From Stenotrophomonas sp. UBA2124 (lineage in GTDB: Bacteria; Pseudomonadota; Gammaproteobacteria; Xanthomonadales; Xanthomonadaceae), in assembly GCA_002329155.1 (NCBI GenBank), contig DCXY01000023.1, positions 1 through 38,651 on the forward strand: a stretch of 38,651 nucleotides of DNA. Reading direction: 5' to 3'. The position numbers and the translations under genes are program-made. The notes under the pieces are model-generated. The model ran no database searches and had not been told where the DNA came from. It saw nothing but the letters and a program-made list of their open reading frames with translations. Shown in pieces: positions 33,089 through 38,651 of this stretch (positions are counted from its first letter, which is position 1; every line of letters starts with the position of its first letter).

Positions 33089-33583
33089 ATGCCCGAGCAC
33101 GAACCGCGCCGCCCTTCCAGCCGCCCGCTGGGCCGTGGCGACCTGCGCCTGCTGCTGTTGTCGCTGATAAGCCAGGCACCGCGCCATGGCTATGAGCTGA
33201 TCCAGCAGATCAGCGAAATGTTCGTGCGCGTGTACACGCCCAGCGCCGGTTCGGTGTATCCGCTGCTGGCCGATTTCGAGGCGCGCCGCTGGGTGCGCGC
33301 CGAGGAAGATGGTGGGCGCCGCCGTTACCACATCACCGCGCTGGGCCAAGCCCAGCTAAAACGCAGCCAAGCCGATGTGGATGACGCGCTGTTGCGGGCA
33401 CGGCACAGCGCGCGCGTCATCACCAAGAGCAACCTGCCGCCGCCGGTGCGCGATGCCATGCGCCAGCTCACCCATGCGCTGATGCTGCGCCACGGGCGCT
33501 GGCAGGGCGCTGATGTGGAACGCATCGTCGCCGTACTGGAACAGGCCACCGCCTTGGTACGGCAGCCAGCGCAGGCACCTTGA
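33089..33583 (+). CDS. PadR-family regulator, YqjI-like
   Basis: A 164-residue winged-helix repressor. The PadR domain covers about 15-90 (GDLRLLLLSLISQAPRHGYE; SAGSVYPLLADFEARRWVRA; GRRRYHITALGQAQL). The C-terminal helix (about 100-155) would dimerise. Together with the next gene, this is the arrangement of E. coli yqjI-yqjH, where YqjI represses a ferric-siderophore reductase and responds to nickel. The nickel-binding His-rich N-terminal extension of YqjI is lacking here (MPEHEPRRP only), so the signal may differ. The start at 33089 is chosen since the upstream frame contains the operator. It is followed 81 bases later by the reductase. Confidence 0.9.
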   Translation: MPEHEPRRPSSRPLGRGDLRLLLLSLISQAPRHGYELIQQISEMFVRVYTPSAGSVYPLLADFEARRWVRAEEDGGRRRYHITALGQAQLKRSQADVDDALLRARHSARVITKSNLPPPVRDAMRQLTHALMLRHGRWQGADVERIVAVLEQATALVRQPAQAP

Positions 33584-33664
33584 ACCCTACCCCCACGACC
33601 GAGCCAGCAGCGCCCAGCCAGGTCACCACGGCGCGTTGCGCCATCGACCACAGGTAACACCACC

Positions 33665-34456
33665 ATGTCACTGCACGAAAGCCGATTGATCCGCCACCCA
33701 CTCCACTTCCGCCAGCTGCAGGTGATGCGCAGCGAGCGGCTGACTCCGCATATGCAGCGCATCGTGCTGGGCGGTGAGGCATTGCAGGGCTTCCACAGCC
33801 CATCCCCCGACGACCACGTAAAGCTGTTCTTTGCCAATGCCCAGGGCGCGTTTGTACTGCCGGAAGTCGGCGAGCAGGGCATGCATTACCCGGCGGGTGC
33901 GCAGCCTTCCCCTGCGCGCGATTACACGCCACGCCTGCATGATGTGGAAGCCGGTGAGCTGGTGCTGGATTTCGTGCTGCATGGCGATGGTGTTGCCGGC
34001 AACTGGGCGGCACAGGCCAAGCCCGGTGACGAGATTGTGGTTGCCGGCCCGCGCGGCTCGCATCTGCTGGCCGATGACTTCGACACCTATGTGCTGATTG
34101 GCGATGAAACCGCGCTGCCGGCCATTGCACGGCGGCTGGAGGAGTTGCCTGCCGGCGCGCAGGCGGAGGTGTTCATCGAGATACCGGAGGAAGCCGACCG
34201 GCAGCCACTGCACAGTGATGCGCAGGTGACAGTGAGCTGGTTCGAGCGCAACGGGTTTGATGCGGCCAGCAGTACCTTGCTGGAAGACGCGCTGGTGGAT
34301 TTCGAGCAGCCCGATGGCGACGCGCATTATTGGATTGCAGTGGAATCACGCCGCGCCCGCATGATGCGCAAGTTCATTGAAGGCCATATGCAGGTGCCGA
34401 AGGAATGGATACGCGCGACGGGGTATTGGAAGGCGCATGCGGATGATGGGGAGTGA
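33665..34456 (+). CDS. siderophore-interacting protein (ViuB/YqjH-type ferric reductase)
   Basis: A 263-residue flavoprotein that reduces ferric siderophores or chelates in the cytosol. The FAD-binding beta-barrel includes MQRIVLGGEALQGF and the RDYTPR motif; the NAD(P)H-binding domain follows with VVAGPRGSHLLADDFDTYVL, GDETALPAIARRL and a final HYWIAVESRRARMMRKFIEG. This is the complete SIP family pattern (PF08021/PF04954). It is probably co-transcribed with the PadR regulator and repressed by it through the twin operators. A tandem-repeat array begins directly after the stop. Confidence 0.94.
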   Translation: MSLHESRLIRHPLHFRQLQVMRSERLTPHMQRIVLGGEALQGFHSPSPDDHVKLFFANAQGAFVLPEVGEQGMHYPAGAQPSPARDYTPRLHDVEAGELVLDFVLHGDGVAGNWAAQAKPGDEIVVAGPRGSHLLADDFDTYVLIGDETALPAIARRLEELPAGAQAEVFIEIPEEADRQPLHSDAQVTVSWFERNGFDAASSTLLEDALVDFEQPDGDAHYWIAVESRRARMMRKFIEGHMQVPKEWIRATGYWKAHADDGE

Positions 34457-34478
34457 GTGGATGCAGGTAATGGCGGGC

Positions 34479-35207
34479 GTTACCCCTCCCTTTTGCGCAG
34501 CAAAGGGGGTGAAGATGGCCGCTTGCGCACCACGGGTGCGCGGCCTGATGAACGCCCGGAGGGCCGGACGGGTTGGGGAGGGGTGAGCTTTCTGCGCGAA
34601 AGCATGGGCTGAAGCGAAAGGCTGCCCTCACCCCTACCCCTCTCCCGTGAAAGGGAGAGGGAATTGACACCTGCTTGACTGGCGCGACCGACGCAATAGG
34701 TCAACTTGAAATCTCACGCCCCCTCCCTTTTGCAAAGCAAAGGGGAGGGTTGGGGAGGAGTAAGGGTTCTGCGCGAAAGGATGGACTGAAGCGAAAGGCT
34801 GCCCTCACCCCTACCCCTCTCCCGTGAAAGGAGAGGGAATTGACACCTGCTTGGCTGGAGCGACCGACGCCATGGGTCAACTAGAAATCTCACGCCCCCT
34901 CCCTTTTGCAACGCAAAGGGGAGGGTTGGGGAGGGGTGAGCTTTCTGCGCGAAAGCATGGGCTGAAGCGAAAGGCTGCCCTCACCCCTACCCCTCTCCCG
35001 TGGACGGGAGAGGGGATTGACACCTGCTTGACTGGAACGACCGACGCCATAGGTCAACTGGAAATCTCACGCCCCCTCCCTTTTGCAACGCAAAGGGGAG
35101 GGTTGGGGAGGGGTAAGGGTTCTGCGCGAAAGGATGGACTGAAGCGAAAGGCTGCCCTCACCCCTACCCCTCTCCCGTGGACGGGAGAGGGGAATTGTTC
35201 CGTGAGT
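34479..35207. repeat. 177-bp tandem repeat array, four units
   Basis: Taking TCTGCGCGAAA as reference point, units occur at 34591, 34768, 34944 and 35121 (spacing 177, 176, 177). Each contains a CCTCCCTTTTGC/AAGGGGAGGGTTGGGGAGG block, the reference segment, and CCCTCACCCCTACCCCTCTCCCG followed by a hairpin-closing GGGAGAGGG and GACACCTGCTTG. Units 1 and 3 share GTGAGCTTTCTGCGCGAAAG, while units 2 and 4 share GTAAGGGTTCTGCGCGAAAG, so the array is A-B-A-B. Near the hairpins, units 1-2 carry CCCGTGAAAGG and units 3-4 CCCGTGGACGG, so exchange between units also happened. The frames open through the array are not genes. Confidence 0.92.
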
Positions 35208-35327
35208 GAACGGGAGGGATGAATCATGTCTGTGCAGATTCTGGCGAGGAGCTGCCAGACCCCTCTTCACCTCGCCTCCCACAACTCCACCGCTATGCTC
35301 GCGCTCGATCCACTCGGGAGTCCCGCG

Positions 35328-35660
35328 ATGTCTTCCCTGCCTTTCGCAGCACTGCGCCCACTTCTCACCGGCGCTGCTCTCATCACCGCTCTGGCCGCCT
35401 GCCAGACTACATCGCCGCCCGCCTCCAGCAGCAACGCCACAAGCACCGACGAGTTTGGCCGCTGCAGCGATGCGGCCATTCAATGGGCCGTTGGCAAGAC
35501 CAATGACGAGGCGACCATCCGCCGGCTCAAGCAGGAAAGCGGGGCCGGTATCGTGAATCCCATCGGGCCGACCACCATCACCTCGCGCGATATCCGGCAC
35601 GACCGGCTGCGCGTGTTCGTCGATGCCAACAACGTCATCACCGCCGTGCGTTGCGGCTGA
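35328..35660 (+). CDS. I78-family peptidase inhibitor lipoprotein
   Basis: A 110-residue lipoprotein with signal peptide and lipobox (LITALAAC, Cys25) and a Ser/Thr-rich linker. Then comes the I78 domain: CSDAAIQWAVGKTNDEATIR, SGAGIVNPIGPTTITSRDIR, and the closing RLRVFVDANNVITAVRCG. I78 inhibitors block serine proteases and, in the envelope, may protect against exogenous or own proteases. The two domain cysteines are in the expected places. CGGGAG lies seven bases before the ATG; the frame open upstream to 35226 is not coding. A hairpin at 35683-35709 follows. Confidence 0.87.
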   Translation: MSSLPFAALRPLLTGAALITALAACQTTSPPASSSNATSTDEFGRCSDAAIQWAVGKTNDEATIRRLKQESGAGIVNPIGPTTITSRDIRHDRLRVFVDANNVITAVRCG

Positions 35661-35682
35661 GCACTGCCAGGCCCCATTACGA

Positions 35683-35709
35683 CAAAGGCCCGCCAATGGC
35701 GGGCCTTTG
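35683..35709. terminator. hairpin between convergent I78 and YceI genes
   Basis: CAAAGGCCCGCC (35683-35694) and GGCGGGCCTTTG (35698-35709) form a perfect 12-bp stem with a three-base AAT loop. It has only short A/T-runs within the stem ends (AAA/TTT), symmetrical in both directions, so a shared terminator for both converging genes is likely. Confidence 0.85.
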
Positions 35710-35749
35710 CGTTGCAACCGGCGCGGTGTGCGCCTGTTGCACAGGCTTG

Positions 35750-36454
35750 TTACTCCGCCTTCGGGGCTTCTTCCTTGGCCAGCGAGGCCTCGGTGGTGAT
35801 GCGCACCTTCACCTCGTCGCTCACGGCCGGGGCGTAAGCGCCCACGCCGAAATCGCTGCGCTTGAGCGTGGTGGTGGCGTCGAAGCCAACCGACGGGGCC
35901 TTGGTCATCGGGTGCTCGCCGGCGCCGTTGATGGTCACATCCAGCACCACAGGCTTGGTTTCACCCTTGACGGTCAGCTCGCCGGTAACGGTGAGCTTGT
36001 TGGTGCCGGCAGCTTCCACCCTGATGCTCTTGAAGGTGGCGGTGGGGAACTTGGCCGCGTCGAAGAAATCGCCGCTGCGCAGGTGCTCGTCGAACTTGGC
36101 GGTGAAGCTGTTCAGGCCGCTCAGCGGCAGGGTCACCTGCACGCTGGACTTGCTCACGTCGGCAGCGTCGTACACCACGGTGCCGTCAGCGTTGCCGAAG
36201 TGGGCGCTGGGGTTGGAGAAGCCCATGTGGTTCCACTGCACCAGCACGTCGGTGTGGGCCGGGTCGATGGTGTAGGTGCCGCTGGCAACCTGGATGGCGC
36301 TGGCTTCGGCAGCCGGTGCGGTAGCAGCAGCGTCAGCCGGTGCCGAGGTTTCGGTCGGGGCGGCTTCCGGGGCCGGCACGTCGGCCGGCTTGGAGCAGGC
36401 GGTGATGGCGGCGGCCAGGGCCAGCGGGAGCAGCAGCTTGGACAGGGTGGACAT
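35750..36454 (-). CDS. YceI-family lipoprotein
   Basis: A 234-residue exported protein. The signal ends in AITAC (lipobox, Cys20), followed by an Ala/Pro/Glu-rich linker (about 22-48). The YceI lipocalin-like barrel covers the rest: SGTYTIDPAHTDVLVQWNHM, FDEHLRSGDFFDAAKFPTAT, LTVTGELTVKGETKPVVLDV and FDATTTLKRSDFGVGAYAPA are textbook YceI. Members bind isoprenoid chains such as polyprenyl quinones in the periplasm; exact roles vary. The ATG at 36454 has AGGAG about eight bases upstream. It lies 86 bases downstream of the nitroreductase gene, and the two may be co-transcribed. Confidence 0.93.
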   Translation of the reverse strand: MSTLSKLLLPLALAAAITACSKPADVPAPEAAPTETSAPADAAATAPAAEASAIQVASGTYTIDPAHTDVLVQWNHMGFSNPSAHFGNADGTVVYDAADVSKSSVQVTLPLSGLNSFTAKFDEHLRSGDFFDAAKFPTATFKSIRVEAAGTNKLTVTGELTVKGETKPVVLDVTINGAGEHPMTKAPSVGFDATTTLKRSDFGVGAYAPAVSDEVKVRITTEASLAKEEAPKAE

Positions 36455-36540
36455 GATGACTCTCCTAGAACGGGAAGGGGGATGGGGCAAGTTTCGGCAG
36501 GGTCGCGCTGCGCCGTGTGATGGCAGCGCCGGTGAAACAC

Positions 36541-37131
36541 TCAGGCGATGCGTGCGGCTTCGTCGAAGGACAGGCGCGGCAGGCGCGGGAACACGCCGGA
36601 CGGGTCGCCATATCCCAGATTTACCAGGATGTTGGACTTGATGGCGGTGCCGGCGAAGAAGGCTTCGTCCACCTTGGCCGGGTCGAAGCCGGACATCGGG
36701 CCGGCATCCAAGCCCAGCGCGCGCGCGGCCAGGATGAGGTAGCCCGCCTGTAGCGTGCCATTGCGGAAGGCGGCTTCGTGGCGGCCCTCACGCGGGCCGT
36801 CGAACCACGCCTTGGCGTCGGTGTGCGGGAACAGGTAGGGCAGCTTTTCGTGGAAATCCTCGTCGTAGCCGACGATGACGGTGACCGGGGCGGCCATGGT
36901 CTTGGCCAGGTTGCCCTCCGACAGCGCCGGGGCCAGCTTCTGCTTGGCTTCGGCCGACTTCACGAACACCAGCCGCACCGGGCAGGAATTGGCGGCGGTG
37001 GGGCCCCACTTCATCAGCTCGTACAGCGCACGCAGCTGGCTGTCCTCGACCGGGCGGTCCTGGAAGGCATTCTGGGTGCGGGCGGTACGGAACAGCTGGT
37101 CAAGATCGGCATCGTTGAAGACGTCGGACAT
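36541..37131 (-). CDS. malonic semialdehyde reductase-type nitroreductase (RutE/HadB family)
   Basis: A 196-residue FMN flavoprotein of the nitroreductase fold. Typical stretches are LDQLFRTARTQNAFQDRPV, YELMKWGPTAANSCPVRLVF, FRNGTLQAGYLILAARALGL and SGFDPAKVDEAFF. RutE reduces malonic semialdehyde (or 3-hydroxypropionate precursors) in pyrimidine breakdown; outside a rut operon, as here, such proteins are usually named only by family, so the substrate is uncertain. GGAG lies five bases before the ATG at 37131; the frame upstream is unconserved. It lies divergent from the ELM1-family gene. Confidence 0.9.
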   Translation of the reverse strand: MSDVFNDADLDQLFRTARTQNAFQDRPVEDSQLRALYELMKWGPTAANSCPVRLVFVKSAEAKQKLAPALSEGNLAKTMAAPVTVIVGYDEDFHEKLPYLFPHTDAKAWFDGPREGRHEAAFRNGTLQAGYLILAARALGLDAGPMSGFDPAKVDEAFFAGTAIKSNILVNLGYGDPSGVFPRLPRLSFDEAARIA

Positions 37132-37264
37132 GGAAACTCCAGGGTGGTTTGGGCTACGGTCGTGGCATTGCGCCGGAAAGCGCCGGACAATGGCAACCGC
37201 GATGCGAACCCGCAGTGTAGAACGCATCGATAGCTGCAACATCCAGCCTTAATGAAATGAATTG

Positions 37265-38236
37265 ATGCCACTAGCGAAACGATCGACGCTCCCTTGGACG
37301 ATCACCGATGGCCGCGCCGGCAACGTGCGCCAAGCCGTGGCGCTGGCTTCGGCAATGCGGCTGGGTGGCCAGCAGCGCCTCCAACTGTACCCGCAGGCAC
37401 CTTGGCGTTGGCTCACGCCACGCCTGCTGCCGGGGGCCGAACATGGGTTTGGGGAAGCATTCGCCCAACTGGCTGGCAAACCGCCTGCGCTGGCCATCGG
37501 CTGTGGCCGCCAGGCCGCTGGCGCCCTGCGCCTGCTGGGCCGGGGCGGCACGCGCACCGTGCAGATTCTGGACCCGCGCATCAACCCAAGGCATTGGGAC
37601 CTGGTGGTGGTGCCCGGGCACGACCGCCTGCGTGGCGGCAATGTGCTGACTCTGCTGGGCAGCCTGAACCCCGTGGACGACGACTGGCTGGCCTGGGGCC
37701 GCGCCGCCTTCACCAGTTTCGAGCAGCTGCCGGGGCCGCGCACTGCGCTGCTGGTGGGTGGGCCCACCGACCATGCGCCGTGGCAGGAGCAGGACATCCA
37801 GCCCCTGTTCGCCCAGCTGGCCGCGCGCATCCGCGCCGATGGCGGCAGCGTGCTGGCCACCACCTCGCGACGCACACCACGCGCGGTGACCGCTGCGCTG
37901 CTGCGCGCCTTCGACGATGTGCCCGGGGTGATATGGAGCGATGGCGGCGATGGCACCAATCCCTATGGTGGCCTGCTGGGTTGGGCCAACCGCATTGTCT
38001 GCACGCCCGATTCGGTGAACCTGCTGTCCGAAGCCTGCGCCACCCGCGTACCGGTGGGCGCGCTGCTGGGCCAGCGCGCGCAGGGGCGCATGCGCCTGTT
38101 CCAGCAGGCACTGCGCGAGCGCGGGCGGCTGCTGGATGGGCTGGCAGTGCTTGATGCCAACGCGGATACCGCCATCGAGCCACTGCGTGAAACCACGCGC
38201 ATCGCCGCCGAAGTGAAACAGCGGCTGGGCATCTGA
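37265..38236 (+). CDS. ELM1-family protein (DUF1022, mitochondrial fission ELM1-like)
   Basis: A 323-residue protein of the ELM1/GtrOC family (PF06258), related in fold to GT-B glycosyltransferases. Visible marks are WTITDGRAGNVRQAVALASA at the start, AIGCGRQAAGALRLL, VQILDPRINPRHWDLVVVPG, LLVGGPTDHAPW, and the C-terminal-domain motifs VLATTSRRTPRAV, NPYGGLLGWANRIVCTPDS and NLLSEACATRVPV. Bacterial members are sometimes linked to lipid or cell-envelope sugar transfer; the activity is not established. The ATG at 37265 is preceded by an in-frame TTG at 37262. Repeats follow the stop. Confidence 0.88.
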   Translation: MPLAKRSTLPWTITDGRAGNVRQAVALASAMRLGGQQRLQLYPQAPWRWLTPRLLPGAEHGFGEAFAQLAGKPPALAIGCGRQAAGALRLLGRGGTRTVQILDPRINPRHWDLVVVPGHDRLRGGNVLTLLGSLNPVDDDWLAWGRAAFTSFEQLPGPRTALLVGGPTDHAPWQEQDIQPLFAQLAARIRADGGSVLATTSRRTPRAVTAALLRAFDDVPGVIWSDGGDGTNPYGGLLGWANRIVCTPDSVNLLSEACATRVPVGALLGQRAQGRMRLFQQALRERGRLLDGLAVLDANADTAIEPLRETTRIAAEVKQRLGI

Positions 38237-38651
38237 ATTGGCTCGCCCCCTCTCCCCAACCCCTCTCCCGCGAGGGGAGAGGGGCTTTGAAGGCTGCAGT
38301 TGCTGATGTTGCCCCTCGCTCACCGTTGTCCGTAGCCCGGGTAAGCGTCAGCGCACCCGGGAAGAAGGTGAACCTGCCGACGGCGCAGCTGGTGTGGGGT
38401 TCACTGCCAGCCCCAAGGACGGCACGGGTTGGATGCTGCGTGCGGAAGATGGCAGCGGTGCTGGGTGCTGGCCTTCGCGCCGACCGTCGAAACGGTGGCG
38501 GGGAGTCGTTCGCGGGAGTTTTTGAGGTTGAGGGGGCTTGGTGTCTCCCCCTCTCCCCAACCCCTCTCCCGCGAGGGGAGAGGGGCTTCAAGCGCGAGCA
38601 ATCCAGGCATTGTCAGCGATTGCAGCTTCAGCCCCTCTCCCCTCGCGGGAG
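38237..38651. repeat. right-edge repeats: GGGAGAGGGG hairpins and a REP-like element
   Basis: CCCCTCTCCC-GCGA-GGGGAGAGGGG hairpins occur at 38260-38284 and 38563-38585, both preceded by CTCTCCCCAACC. A third in opposite orientation (CCCCTCTCCCCTCGCGGGAG) is cut by the window end at 38632-38651. Between them, 38332-38361 is a GTAGCCCGGGTAAGCGTCAG element continuing to CGCACCCGGG, related to the inverted pair at 16888-17015. The first hairpin probably also ends the ELM1 transcript. No gene is visible in these 415 bases; the open frames on the minus strand read through the repeats. Confidence 0.82.

Noticed and set aside
34377..35222. Open frames through the 177-bp repeat array
   Set aside because: They result from a repeat unit length divisible by three and absence of stops in GC-rich sequence; no ribosome site and no protein features.

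Overview
The window looks like a chromosomal segment of a high-GC gammaproteobacterium of the Xanthomonadaceae, most likely Stenotrophomonas or a close relative. The reasons are the type of genes (HemC, OpgH, RcnB-like, ELM1-like, YceI and AceE proteins), the GC-rich codon use, the many short GC-rich intergenic repeats (CCCCTCTCCC hairpins, and GTAGCCCGGGTAAGCGCAGC elements), and relics of a Xanthomonadales-type type IV secretion locus. The species assignment is inference. No tRNA, rRNA, CRISPR array or intact insertion sequence was seen.

Layout. 1-240 holds imperfect 92-bp tandem repeats. 265-9962 is housekeeping and envelope: a WYL regulator, a DUF481 outer-membrane protein, hemC, an esterase, opgH (periplasmic glucan synthesis), a DUF3817 membrane protein, CorA, a poly-acidic small protein, an RcnB-like protein and small stress-type proteins. 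10610-15112 is the most unusual region. Four tandem secreted DUF4189 paralogues are followed on the same strand by a small unknown ORF, a lipoprotein, a 49-codon ORF that looks like the beginning of a lipase-type effector, and a second lipoprotein; the last three are joined by stop/start overlaps. Next to them lies a C-terminal scrap of a VirD4-type coupling protein. I read this as the leftover effector/immunity side of a lost antibacterial X-type T4SS.

15287-25251 holds a TPR protein, two envelope proteins, a YcaQ/AlkX-type DNA glycosylase, a kinase-like phosphotransferase, a TPP riboswitch controlling a TonB receptor plus a PnuT-type transporter (thiamine uptake), and a membrane diguanylate cyclase. 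25252-29957 is a patchy accessory segment: an unknown membrane protein, a frameshifted XRE regulator, an HNH nuclease, and an AT-rich OLD-like ATPase/Toprim gene. The last two are candidate defence genes.

30005-38236 returns to core functions: aceE; a PadR regulator with twin palindromic operators beside a siderophore-interacting (YqjH/ViuB) reductase; a four-copy 177-bp repeat array with alternating unit types; an I78 protease-inhibitor lipoprotein; a YceI lipoprotein; a RutE-type nitroreductase; and an ELM1-family protein. The right edge is again repeat-rich.
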